Source: Helicobacter cetorum (GTDB lineage Bacteria; Campylobacterota; Campylobacteria; Campylobacterales; UBA6016). Taken from it: a stretch of 64,000 nucleotides of DNA. Position 1 is the stretch's first letter; each line of letters starts with the position of its first letter. The position numbers and the translations under genes are program-made. Of this stretch, positions 52,975 through 61,560 are shown piece by piece. The stretch spans positions 51,656 to 115,655 of the forward strand of contig DZAX01000004.1 of assembly GCA_022729705.1 (NCBI GenBank), in the 5' to 3' direction. The notes under the pieces were generated by a model. It saw only the letters and a list, made by a program, of their open reading frames with translations. It did not search any database and was not told the DNA's origin.

Positions 52975-53115
52975 GACAATACGAGCGTGTAGCGAAGCGG
53001 AACTCCCACTGGAACAAGCCCGTATTGTCAGCAGGGGCTAATCGCCCTTGCATCCCCCCCGCCGAGTTCCATCGCCGATAGGCGATGGGTGGCTCTAGCT
53101 ACTGGCTTCGCCACA
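52975..53115 (+). repeat. extended hairpin repeat, copy 8 (diverged)
   Basis: Stem 0 GACAATACG/CGTATTGTC encloses a long loop beginning AGC and ending AAGCC. Then GCAGGGGC/CGCCCTTGC, ATCCCCCC, and a third stem CATCGCC/GGCGATG. The order and C-run recall the other copies. It lies between convergent genes. Confidence 0.6.
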
Positions 53116-53143
53116 GAAATAGTGACTATGGCGAAAAAGTGAG

Positions 53144-53641
53144 TTATTTATGCATTTTTAGCACAAATTCTACCTCGCCCGTTCCTATTCGCATCTGTTT
53201 TGCAATCTCTTCTATGCTTAAACCATTGGAGAAAAGTGTTACTATTTTACTCTCGTCAACACCCGTAAAGCCTGGCGATACCGACGTAATTGGTCTTAGC
53301 TTATTCTCAAGATCAACATATTTCTCCATTAGACTTCGTTTAAACTCCAAGTTATCCTTTTGAAGCTCTTGGAACTTATCCATCAATAAACCGCCAATTT
53401 CAGAAAACTCTTCGATAGTCGTTGTAGGCATTTGACGCTCTTCTGACTCCTCTTTGCTGCTTTCGGTTGTTTTTAGCTTTATCTCTTTGTCAAGTCTGTG
53501 TAAATTTTGATTGATTAAATCAAACGTTCTTTCATAAACTTTTAGTTTTTTACTAATAGCACTCTCTCTCATATACACAAATACAAAAAGGAATAAAACG
53601 GCAACGCATAAAGGCGCAATTAGTATCAAATCCACTGTCAT
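53144..53641 (-). CDS. membrane-anchored coiled-coil protein (DUF6115-like)
   Basis: A 165-residue protein: one N-terminal membrane helix (LILIAPLCVAVLFLFVFVY), a long charged coiled coil to about residue 120, and a C-terminal small helical motif KIVTLFSNGLSIEEIAKQMR with GTGEVEFVLKMHK resembling a helix-turn-helix. Conserved next to the following gene in this phylum. Function unknown. Confidence 0.7.
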   Translation of the reverse strand: MTVDLILIAPLCVAVLFLFVFVYMRESAISKKLKVYERTFDLINQNLHRLDKEIKLKTTESSKEESEERQMPTTTIEEFSEIGGLLMDKFQELQKDNLEFKRSLMEKYVDLENKLRPITSVSPGFTGVDESKIVTLFSNGLSIEEIAKQMRIGTGEVEFVLKMHK

Positions 53642-54141
53642 AAACCCCTCTCTCTTGCTATCTCTTCTCTATCTTTGGAGGCTAAGTAACCATCAAAATC
53701 CGCCTTATCGTCAGGCCATATCTTTATTATTTTGGCACTATCTTCATCTATGGCTTCGCAAAAAAACGGTACTGGTCTAGGTCTAAAAAGAGGCAGATAA
53801 ACCCTTGCGTAGTATATTGAGCCACTTTTTAGTCCGGTCACTTTAATAGTATCAAACCAAGCAAAATCAAGCGCTTGCTCATTAGCAAGTCGTGCTAACT
53901 CTTTTGTCTCATTTTTTACTATTTTTGTCAAATCATCTATTTTTTTGTGAAGCTCAACAAGCAACGTCAATGTTATTGCGTCGGGTAGGTTTTTGCCCTC
54001 TCTCGCTTTTAGTTTTTGAATAAAGTCGTCAACAGGATTTGAGTCGGTACCGCTAAAGCTTTCAAACTCTCTTTCAAACTCCTCTTGCCTGCCGTCCACT
54101 TCCTCAAAGCATATATTCGCAGTAATTCTAACAAATTTCAT
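53638..54141 (-). CDS. conserved hypothetical protein
   Basis: A 167-residue soluble protein with an N-terminal acidic helix region and a C-terminal beta-rich part (DTIKVTGLKSGSIYYARVYL, PVPFFCEAIDEDSAKIIKIW) that could be PilZ-like; this is only an impression. It overlaps the next gene by 4 bp and abuts the UbiA-like gene, so all three are co-transcribed. Confidence 0.65.
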   Translation of the reverse strand: MKFVRITANICFEEVDGRQEEFEREFESFSGTDSNPVDDFIQKLKAREGKNLPDAITLTLLVELHKKIDDLTKIVKNETKELARLANEQALDFAWFDTIKVTGLKSGSIYYARVYLPLFRPRPVPFFCEAIDEDSAKIIKIWPDDKADFDGYLASKDREEIARERGL

Positions 54142-54993
54142 CTATTTATCCAATATATCTATAGTCGTTAAAGCAAAAAAGATAATCCCAAGGTATCCGT
54201 TTAGCGTAAAAAAGGCTTTATTGATTGCGCTTTTATCTTTTCTTACAAGATAGTGTTCAAAGCCAAGCAAAACAGCGGCAAACAAAACGCCAAACATCGA
54301 TATAAATGAAAGATGTGCCAATTTTACAAAGAAAAACCAAAAAATTACGGCTAAGGTATGAAAAAGAGCCGCAAACATCATCGCTTTAGTCTCTCCAAAA
54401 ACTGACGGTATCGAATAAAGCCCCTCTTTTTTGTCAAACTCCATATCCTGCAAAGCATAAAAAATATCAAATCCCGCAACCCAAAACAGCACGCCCATAG
54501 CAAGACAGATATTCCAAGCTGATACGCTCTCATTTACGGCTATCTCTCCGGCTATAGGAGCGAGTGCCAAGGAGAGCCCAAGAATTATATGCGCCGATGA
54601 AGAAAACCTCTTAAAATACGAATACGCCGCCAAAATAGGTAAAAACAAAAAAGAGAGTTTAAACGCCAAATCGTTGATAAATAACGAAACCGCAACAAAT
54701 CCTGCTCCGCTAACAACAATAAAAAACAGTTGCATACGAGTAGAGACTCTTCCGTCTACGCTTGGTCTGCAAGCAGTGCGCGGATTTTTTGCGTCAAACT
54801 CCATATCGGCGTATCGATTGACCCCCATCGCAAACGTTCTAGCAAAAAAAGCCGCCGCAACGCCAAACGCAAGAAGCCAAAGAGGAGGCAAGCCGCTGGT
54901 CGCTACAACCATAGCAATCAATATAAACGGTAGAGAAAACAACGTATGAGATAGAGCTATCAACTCTGAAAAATGCTTTAGTTTTGCTAAAAT
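54142..54993 (-). CDS. UbiA-family prenyltransferase (menaquinone pathway)
   Basis: An integral membrane prenyltransferase with about eight helices. The first Asp-rich motif is NRYADMEFDAKNPRT and the second is YALQDMEFDKKEG. The first ATG/GTG/TTG available is a TTG at 54963 (IALSHTLFSLPF), but in-frame codons upstream read ILAKLKHFSELIALSHT, which fits the family N-terminus. An ATT at 54993 has GGAG 7 bp before it and may be the real start. Likely attaches the polyprenyl chain in the futalosine menaquinone route, partner of the UbiD enzyme. Confidence 0.85.
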   Translation of the reverse strand: MLAKLKHFSELIALSHTLFSLPFILIAMVVATSGLPPLWLLAFGVAAAFFARTFAMGVNRYADMEFDAKNPRTACRPSVDGRVSTRMQLFFIVVSGAGFVAVSLFINDLAFKLSFLFLPILAAYSYFKRFSSSAHIILGLSLALAPIAGEIAVNESVSAWNICLAMGVLFWVAGFDIFYALQDMEFDKKEGLYSIPSVFGETKAMMFAALFHTLAVIFWFFFVKLAHLSFISMFGVLFAAVLLGFEHYLVRKDKSAINKAFFTLNGYLGIIFFALTTIDILDK

Positions 54994-55057
54994 TTTTATA
55001 CTCCGATGTTTTTGGCACTGATTCTAACTAAAAACCGCTTTTTGATAAGATTTCAAT

Positions 55058-55951
55058 ATGATAGAAATAGCAATAATCGGGCCAACCGCTTGCGGAAAAA
55101 GCGACACGGCGCTAAATATAGCCCAAAAACACAACGCCTATATACTCTCTTTGGACTCATTGTCTCTTTACAAAGAGGTGGATATAGCTAGCGCAAAGCC
55201 TTCAAAAGAGGAGCTTTTAAGCGTTAAACACTTTGGCGTGGATATTTTGTATCCAAATGAAGAGTTTAATGCCGCAATGTTTATGGACGAATATGAAAAA
55301 GCAAAAAACACGGCTTTAAAAGACGGCAAACACCTAATCATAGTAGGCGGAAGCTCGTTTTATCTAAAGTCAATGATAGAAGGGCTTAGCGATATGCCGC
55401 CGATAAGCAAAACAAACAGGGAAAAGGCGACGCAACTCGTAAAAGAAGATGCGCAAGAGGCGCACAAACTCCTAAGTCGCATAGACCCAGAATTTGCCGC
55501 CAAAATCAAAGAAGAGGATAGCTACCGTATCAGCAGGGGACTAGAGATGTTTTTTGAATTTAACACGCCGCCGTCAAAACTTTTTGACTCTCTGCCAAAA
55601 AAAAGAGTTGCAGAGGGGCTAAAAATATATGAAATCCTCATAGACAGAGAGGAACTAAGAGAAAAAATAAGAGAAAGAACGGCAAAAATGTTTGATAGCG
55701 GAATAATAGACGAAGCTCTATACCTAGAAAACAGATATGGCGGCGACATAAAAGCGCTAAACTCAATCGGTCTAAAAGAGACGCTTGCACACACAAAAGG
55801 CGTGACAACCGCCAAAGAAGCTATGGAGCTAATAACTATTCACACATCGCAACTAGCAAAAAGACAGGTTACTTTCAACAAAACACAACTAAGCGAAAGT
55901 CTTAGGGGAGACAAAAAAACAATAACAAAAGAGCTGGAGAGTCTGTTTTAA
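55058..55951 (+). CDS. miaA: tRNA dimethylallyltransferase
   Basis: A 297-residue enzyme that isopentenylates A37 in tRNAs reading UNN codons. The P-loop is IIGPTACGKSDTALN. Family blocks are ILSLDSLSLYKEVDIASAKP (with the Asp-Ser acceptor site) and IVGGSSFYLKSMIEGL. It is transcribed divergently from the ubiA-like gene with only about 64 bp between. Confidence 0.96.
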   Translation: MIEIAIIGPTACGKSDTALNIAQKHNAYILSLDSLSLYKEVDIASAKPSKEELLSVKHFGVDILYPNEEFNAAMFMDEYEKAKNTALKDGKHLIIVGGSSFYLKSMIEGLSDMPPISKTNREKATQLVKEDAQEAHKLLSRIDPEFAAKIKEEDSYRISRGLEMFFEFNTPPSKLFDSLPKKRVAEGLKIYEILIDREELREKIRERTAKMFDSGIIDEALYLENRYGGDIKALNSIGLKETLAHTKGVTTAKEAMELITIHTSQLAKRQVTFNKTQLSESLRGDKKTITKELESLF

Positions 55952-56081
55952 CTTATATTACGCACTTTTTGCGAGTAAAAATCTCTTACATCAAATCCCC
56001 TTATTCATCAAGCCGCATTTTTAGCCTTATTTGCCTAAAATCAAAGGAACATTTTACTTTATAAAAAGGTTTGTAGCAACA

Positions 56082-57413
56082 ATGGTAGAGAGATACGCAA
56101 GAGAAGAGATGAAAAGCCTATGGGATATGCAGGCAAAGTACGACGCTTGGCTAAAAGTGGAGATAGCGGTCGTTAAGGCTTGGAGCCAAATAGGGCTTAT
56201 ACCACAAGAGGATGCTGAGAAGATTGAGAAAAACGCAAAGTTTGATATAGCGGAAATTGATGAGATAGAAAAAACTACAAAGCACGACGTAATAGCGTTT
56301 TTGACGAGTATTGCAAACAATCTTGGCGAAGAGAGCAGATGGGTGCATTATGGCATGACGAGCTCTGACACGATAGATACGGCTGTGGCACTTCAAATCA
56401 GAGACTCTATGGGGATTATCATCAAAGACGTAAAAGCGATAATGGCGGCGATAAAAACAAGAGCGGAGGAGTACAAACTAACTCTTTGCGTCGGCAGAAG
56501 CCACGGAATCCACGGAGAGCCTATCACTTTTGGACTCAAACTCGCTATTTGGCACGACGAGCTAAAAAGACACCTTGACAACCTAACCGCCTCGCTTGAC
56601 GTAATAAGCGTGGGTATGGTGAGCGGAGCGATGGGAAATCTTGCGCATACGCCTATAGAGTTAGAAGAGCTTACTTGCAAATATCTAGGGCTTGGCGTGG
56701 CAAACGCGTCAAATCAAGTAATCCAAAGAGATAGATACGCGAGAGTCATCACGGCTCTTTCGCTTTTGGCCTCCAGTATCGAAAAGTTTGCGGTAGAGAT
56801 AAGACATCTTCAGCGAACCGAAGTATACGAGGCTGAGGAGTATTTCAGCCCCGGTCAAAAAGGCTCCTCGGCGATGCCGCACAAGAGAAATCCGGTGCTA
56901 ACAGAAAATATCACAGGTCTTGCAAGAGTGGTGAGAAGCTACGCCGTTCCCGCTATGGAAAACGTGGCTTTGTGGCATGAGAGAGATATATCGCACTCCT
57001 CTGTTGAGAGATTTATGTTGCCGGATGCGTTTATTACGACTGATTTTATGCTCAATCGTTTTGAGGGCGTCATATCAAAACTGCTCGTATATCCGCAAAA
57101 TATGATGAAAAACCTCAATCTTACGGGCGGACTGGTATTCTCCCAAAGAGTACTTCTTGAATTGCCGCTAAAAGGCGTCTCAAGAGAGGATGGCTACAAA
57201 ATAGTCCAAAGAAATGCGATGAGGGTATGGGAAGATTTACAACAAGGCAAACCCGCTCTAAACGCTGCCGGAGAGTCGCTTTTCTTGCAAAATCTGCTTG
57301 ATGACGAAGATTTGAGGGCAAAACTTAGCGAGAGCGAAATACGAGAGTGTTTTGATTATAGCTACTACACAAAAAATATAGATAAGATTTTTGAGAGGGT
57401 TTTTGGATGCTGA
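56082..57413 (+). CDS. purB: adenylosuccinate lyase
   Basis: Two steps of purine synthesis; the start at 56082 (MVERYAREEMKSLWDM) matches the family, while 17 upstream codons in frame from 56031 do not. It contains the fumarase/aspartase signature SSAMPHKRNPVLTENI, GRSHGIHGEPITFG with the catalytic His, and TSSDTIDTAVALQI. About 443 residues. A TAAAAT box at 56034 may be the promoter. Its stop overlaps nrdA by 7 bp. Confidence 0.97.
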   Translation: MVERYAREEMKSLWDMQAKYDAWLKVEIAVVKAWSQIGLIPQEDAEKIEKNAKFDIAEIDEIEKTTKHDVIAFLTSIANNLGEESRWVHYGMTSSDTIDTAVALQIRDSMGIIIKDVKAIMAAIKTRAEEYKLTLCVGRSHGIHGEPITFGLKLAIWHDELKRHLDNLTASLDVISVGMVSGAMGNLAHTPIELEELTCKYLGLGVANASNQVIQRDRYARVITALSLLASSIEKFAVEIRHLQRTEVYEAEEYFSPGQKGSSAMPHKRNPVLTENITGLARVVRSYAVPAMENVALWHERDISHSSVERFMLPDAFITTDFMLNRFEGVISKLLVYPQNMMKNLNLTGGLVFSQRVLLELPLKGVSREDGYKIVQRNAMRVWEDLQQGKPALNAAGESLFLQNLLDDEDLRAKLSESEIRECFDYSYYTKNIDKIFERVFGC

Positions 57414-59794
57414 CGGTTATAAAAAGGGATGGAAGAAGCGAAGAGCTTGATATAAGAAAAATCCAAAAATACACAAAAGATGCGGTTGACGGACTCAAAA
57501 ACGTCTCCCAATCAGAGCTTGAAGTAGATGCTAAGATACAGTTTCGCGACGGTATGGATACGGCGCAGATACAGCATACGCTTATTCAGACGGCTGTGGA
57601 CAAGATAGACGTTGACGCGCCGGATTGGTCTTTTGTAGCGGCTAGACTCTTTTTGTATGACCTTTATCACAGGGTGGGCAGAAATATAGGCGGCAAAAAA
57701 AATGAGACCTATTGTCACATCTCAAAATATTTTGAGGCGGGCGAAGAGGAGGGCAGAATCGTAAAAGGGCTAAAAGAACTTTATGACCTAGACGACCTAG
57801 ACGCCTACATTAGACCTGAGAGAGATTTGCAGTTTAACTATCTTGGCGTAAAAACGCTATACGATAGATATTTGCTAAAAGACAAAAACGGCGATCCGAT
57901 AGAGTTGCCGCAACACATGTTTATGGCTATCGCTATGTTTTTGGCGCAAAACGAAGCAAATAGGGGCGTTATCGTAAAAGAGTTTTACGACGTTTTGTCG
58001 AAATTTGAGGTGATGGCGGCGACTCCGACGCTCTCAAACGCTAGAACCACAAGACATCAGCTAAGCTCTTGCTATATCGGAAGCACGCCGGACAACATCG
58101 AGGGGATATTTGACTCCTACAAAGAGATGGCGCTTCTCTCAAAATACGGCGGTGGTATCGGCTGGGACTATGCGAAAGTAAGAGCGGCAAACTCCTTTAT
58201 CGACGGACACAAAAATGCGGCGGGCGGAATAGTGCCGTTTTTGAAAATCACAAACGACATAGCCGTTGCGGTAGACCAGCTAGGCACGAGAAAGGGCGCG
58301 ATTTCTGTGTATATCGAGACGTGGCACAAAGATATAGAGGATTTTCTTGATTTGCGCAAAAACTCCGGCGAAGAGAGAAGAAGGGCGCACGATATATTTC
58401 CGGCTCTTTGGGTCAACGACCTTTTTATGAAAAGAGTGGAGGAAAACGGTCAGTGGAGCCTTTTTGACCCGTTTTTTACGCCTGAGCTTACCGAGGTGTG
58501 GGGCGATGAGTTTGAGGCGAGATATGAGGCGTATGAAGCTGAAAGAAGCGTCAAAAGAGAGACTATAAACGCAAAAGATTTGTGGAAAAAGATACTGCTC
58601 TCATATTTTGAGACCGGAAGCCCGTTTTTGTGTTTTAAAGACACAGCCAACAGAGCAAATCCAAACTCTCACGTCGGCGTAATCAGAAGTAGCAATCTAT
58701 GCACAGAGATTTTTCAAAACACGACTCCAAACAAATACAAAGTACGAATAAAGTTTGAAGACGGCGGCGAGGAGTTGCTTGATGAGGAGACGCCAGTCAC
58801 AATAGACAGCGGTATCACCAAAAAAGCGAATAAAGTAAGCTCCATAGACTCCATAGGCGGCAAAAAAGTATATATCGTAGATAAAGTCTCATACGGCGGT
58901 CAAACGGCGGTCTGCAACCTCGCAAGTATCAACCTCTCAAAGATAAACACAAAAGAAGACATAGAAAGAGTCACAAAAGTAGCCGTAAGAATGCTTGACA
59001 ACGTAATAGAGCTAAACTTCTATCCGGTGGAAAAAGTCAAAAACACCAATATGCAAACACGCGCCATAGGTCTTGGAGCCATGGGCGAGGCGGAGATGCT
59101 CGCAACCAAAGGCATAGAGTGGGGAAGCGAGCGACACTTTGCGTTTGTGGATGAGATATTTGAAACCATCTCTTACAACGCCATCAAAACAAGCTCTGAT
59201 TTGGCGGTAGAAAAAGGGGTATATCCGCAGTTTGAGGGCTCCAGCTGGTCAAGAGGGGCTCTTCCTATCGATTGCGCCTCGGAAGAAGCAAAAAAACTCT
59301 CCATCAGGGGGCTTTTTGACGAGGCTTACGACTGGAGCGAGCTAAGAGAAAAAGTAAAAAGAGACGGTATGAGAAACGGCTATTTGATGGCGATAGCCCC
59401 GACATCGTCTATCTCCATACTAGCCGGAACCACGCAAGCGATAGAGCCGATATACAAAAAAAAGTGGTTTGAGGAGAATCTATCCGGTCTAATCCCCGTA
59501 GTAGTGCCAAATCTAAACATAGACACAATAGGCTACTACAAATCCGCATACGAGGTAGACCAAGCCTTGCTAGTAAAAGCGGCGGCGGTAAGACAAAAGT
59601 GGATAGATCAAGGGCAAAGCCTAAACATCTTCATGAAGCTAGAAAACGCAAGCGGCAAGACGCTAAACGACATCTATATGAGTGCGTGGAAGCTCGGGCT
59701 AAAATCGACCTACTATCTTAGAAGTCAAAGCCCCGATAGCAATATCGACGAGGACACGATGGATAGAAGCGTGGAGTGCGAGGGGTGCCAGTAA
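57407..59794 (+). CDS. nrdA: ribonucleoside-diphosphate reductase alpha subunit
   Basis: A 795-residue class I reductase large subunit. An ATP-cone sits at the N-terminus (TVIKRDGRSEELDIRKIQKY). Catalytic core segments are SSCYIGSTPDNIEGIFDSY, NLCTEIFQNT with the Asn-Cys-Glu triad, and GTTQAIEP. The C-terminal cysteine pair is CEGC. The overlap with purB is a short operon. nrdB is not adjacent. Confidence 0.96.
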   Translation: MLTVIKRDGRSEELDIRKIQKYTKDAVDGLKNVSQSELEVDAKIQFRDGMDTAQIQHTLIQTAVDKIDVDAPDWSFVAARLFLYDLYHRVGRNIGGKKNETYCHISKYFEAGEEEGRIVKGLKELYDLDDLDAYIRPERDLQFNYLGVKTLYDRYLLKDKNGDPIELPQHMFMAIAMFLAQNEANRGVIVKEFYDVLSKFEVMAATPTLSNARTTRHQLSSCYIGSTPDNIEGIFDSYKEMALLSKYGGGIGWDYAKVRAANSFIDGHKNAAGGIVPFLKITNDIAVAVDQLGTRKGAISVYIETWHKDIEDFLDLRKNSGEERRRAHDIFPALWVNDLFMKRVEENGQWSLFDPFFTPELTEVWGDEFEARYEAYEAERSVKRETINAKDLWKKILLSYFETGSPFLCFKDTANRANPNSHVGVIRSSNLCTEIFQNTTPNKYKVRIKFEDGGEELLDEETPVTIDSGITKKANKVSSIDSIGGKKVYIVDKVSYGGQTAVCNLASINLSKINTKEDIERVTKVAVRMLDNVIELNFYPVEKVKNTNMQTRAIGLGAMGEAEMLATKGIEWGSERHFAFVDEIFETISYNAIKTSSDLAVEKGVYPQFEGSSWSRGALPIDCASEEAKKLSIRGLFDEAYDWSELREKVKRDGMRNGYLMAIAPTSSISILAGTTQAIEPIYKKKWFEENLSGLIPVVVPNLNIDTIGYYKSAYEVDQALLVKAAAVRQKWIDQGQSLNIFMKLENASGKTLNDIYMSAWKLGLKSTYYLRSQSPDSNIDEDTMDRSVECEGCQ

Positions 59795-59930
59795 AGGGGC
59801 TTTAAAATATTTATAATTCTTATCATAGCCGCCGATTGTGTTTTGAAAATGGTATGAGTATGAAGCCTACCCCCGTCCGTCGTAGAGCTATTAAAAAGCG
59901 CAGACGTGACGTTTGCACATCAACCGCCGA

Positions 59931-60130
59931 TTAAAAAAAGAGGGTTTTTATGGTGCGTAGGTGAATTTTTTTGGCTTGTCCGTCAACGCTAAAGCGTACC
60001 GTCCAAACTTTTGTGCCTATTGTTTTGACATTGAGAACAACCCGTCCCCGTCCGCTAATAGATAATCTTTGTCTTTTGGTTTTGTGTTTTTGATTTGTGT
60101 GTCGGTAAGTTACGTAACTCTTTTAGGCAT
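59931..60130 (-). pseudogene. tyrosine-recombinase (island/phage integrase) N-terminal remnant
   Basis: On the minus strand from an ATG at 60130: MPKRVT, a stop, then LTDTQIKNTKPKDKDYLLAD and GDGLF, then after a frameshift LNVKTIGTKVWTVRFSVDG followed by a basic HLRTIKTL. This is the arm-binding N-terminal domain (DUF4102) of P4-type integrases with one stop and one frameshift; the catalytic domain is gone. It is on the same strand as tRNA-Ala and just downstream of its 3' end, the usual layout of integrated elements. Confidence 0.8.
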
Positions 60131-60139
60131 TATGTACCT

Positions 60140-60200
60140 CGCTGTTTTTTGTACCTTTAAAAAGGTACTTTTGGGGGTACAATATCAAAGGTACATTAAA
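60140..60200. other. GTACCTTT inverted-repeat cluster beside the integrase remnant
   Basis: Within about 50 bp: GTACCTTT, AAAGGTAC, GGGGGTACAA and AAAGGTAC, forming a palindrome (GTACCTTTAAAAAGGTAC) and a further half site. It lies upstream of the integrase remnant start on the minus strand. Possible operator or recombinase arm sites. Confidence 0.45.
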
Positions 60201-60272
60201 AAGTGCGTTAGACTGACTTAGACTAAAGAGAGGGGTTTGTTAGGGGTTCTTGGAGGTCTTTGGATTGTTGGG

Positions 60273-60348
60273 TGGTGGAGCGTAGCGGGATCGAACCGCT
60301 GACCTCGACGCTGCCAGCGTCGCGCTCTCCCAGCTGAGCTAACGCCCC
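60273..60348 (-). tRNA. tRNA-Ala (anticodon GGC)
   Basis: A 76-nt cloverleaf with encoded CCA. Acceptor pairs GGGGCGT/ACGCTCC, D arm AGCTCAGCTGGGAGAGC, anticodon stem CGACG/CGTCG around CTGGCAG (anticodon GGC, alanine), and T arm with GGTTCGATCC. An integrase remnant lies beyond its 3' end. Confidence 0.97.
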
Positions 60349-60388
60349 ACGATTTGCGAAAGAGAACGTGATTATACAAGAAGTTTTT

Positions 60389-60492
60389 TTAAGATTCTAT
60401 AAACTTATCTATTTTTATCATAAAGCACACGCCGTATGCGCCGTTGTTCACGCTCAAAACTCCGCCAAAACCCTCTTTTATAATTAGGGCGC
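60389..60492 (-). pseudogene. sensor histidine kinase C-terminal remnant
   Basis: On the minus strand, overlapping the last codons of the cation transporter gene, a frame reads ISALIIKEGFGGVLSVNNG and AYGVCFMIKIDKFIES before a stop. This matches the end of HATPase_c domains (G2 helix and final strands). No upstream kinase part is present; the transporter gene now occupies that place. Confidence 0.5.
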
Positions 60493-61425
60493 TTATTTGT
60501 GTTGCGCGACTTTTATAGTAACATTCCCATCATCATAAGGGTCTTGGTGTATGTTTATTATCCATGACTCGCTTGGGTGAATCTCTATTATCCGCTCCTC
60601 AATGTGGTCGGCTAGCTCATGAGAGTCTCTTAGGAGTACTTTATCATTAAATACCAGATGTACGTCTACAAAATTTATAGAGCCGCTTTTTCTAGTTTTT
60701 AGTTGGTGATAGCCTGATATTATGCAATCTTTGGCTCTTACATGGCTCCCTATTATCTCTTGTATCTTCTCAACTGTTTCATGCTCAAGAGCTTTGTCAA
60801 GTAGCATTCCAAGCCCGTCTTTGACAATCTCCGTCGCCGAATAGATGATATAAAGTGCAATAGCTATCGACACTATAGGGTCGATAAAACCCCAGTCCGT
60901 CAAATATATAAGCCCCAAAGAGACGATAATTCCGACATTTGTATACAAGTCGCTTTTGTAGTGAAGGGCGTCTGATTTTATGATTAGATTGTTTGTTTTT
61001 TTGTATACCGAATTCAAAAAAAGCACAAGAAAAGTAGTGGCGACAATGGAAACCGCCATAACGCCAAGAGATAGCCCGAGATGCGTCGTGGGAGCTTGGT
61101 GTAGGAATTTGAGGGCGGCGGCGTAGATGATAAAAAGCCCCGATGCGACAATAACAACCCCTTCCGTCACAGAGGCTAGCCCCTCTATCTTACCTCTGCC
61201 GTAGTTGTACTCCGCATCCATCGGCTTTTGCGACTTGGTGATTGCGTATGAGTTGAATAGTGAGATGAGAAAGTCCAACGCGGAGTCGATGGCGGAGGCT
61301 ATGATGACAACCGTTCCGGTCATTATCCCGACGGTAAGCTTGATAACGATAAGAAAAAACGCCGTTGCGCTGGCTACTACAGTAGCTTTTTTTTGTAGAG
61401 TCATTTGAACCTTCTGATTAAACAT
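60493..61425 (-). CDS. cation diffusion facilitator transporter
   Basis: A 310-residue inner-membrane metal exporter of the CDF family (FieF-like): six helices, with the metal site motif ASAIDSALDFLISLFN (Asp and Asp) and a second HYKSDLYTNVGIIVSLG (His-x-x-x-Asp). The C-terminal cytoplasmic domain carries ISGYHQLKTRKSGS and DVHLVFND. Exchanges Zn2+, Fe2+ or similar for protons; metal not known. Confidence 0.93.
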   Translation of the reverse strand: MFNQKVQMTLQKKATVVASATAFFLIVIKLTVGIMTGTVVIIASAIDSALDFLISLFNSYAITKSQKPMDAEYNYGRGKIEGLASVTEGVVIVASGLFIIYAAALKFLHQAPTTHLGLSLGVMAVSIVATTFLVLFLNSVYKKTNNLIIKSDALHYKSDLYTNVGIIVSLGLIYLTDWGFIDPIVSIAIALYIIYSATEIVKDGLGMLLDKALEHETVEKIQEIIGSHVRAKDCIISGYHQLKTRKSGSINFVDVHLVFNDKVLLRDSHELADHIEERIIEIHPSESWIINIHQDPYDDGNVTIKVAQHK

Positions 61426-61437
61426 GATTTTCTAAGA

Positions 61438-61535
61438 GCGACTAGTCGCGAGAGCCGTCTGCTGAAGACCTCATTTTGGGCTTTGCTCAAAACAAGCGAA
61501 GCGCTCGGGCAAAAGCCCGATGTTTCCTTGAAAAT
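61438..61535. repeat. possible diverged hairpin repeat, copy 9
   Basis: Contains the palindrome GCGACTAGTCGC followed by GAGAG, and then GGGCTTTGCTC (reverse of the AGCAAAGCC loop of other copies) within TTTTG/CAAAA, and TCGGGCAAAAGCCCGA. Parts match the family but in mixed orientation. Confidence 0.4.
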
Positions 61536-61560
61536 GTGAGGATTAATCAAATGGTTCATT

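Noticed and set aside
2272..61535. CRISPR array
   Set aside because: The hairpin repeats are dispersed over tens of kilobases and not regularly spaced; no cas gene is present.
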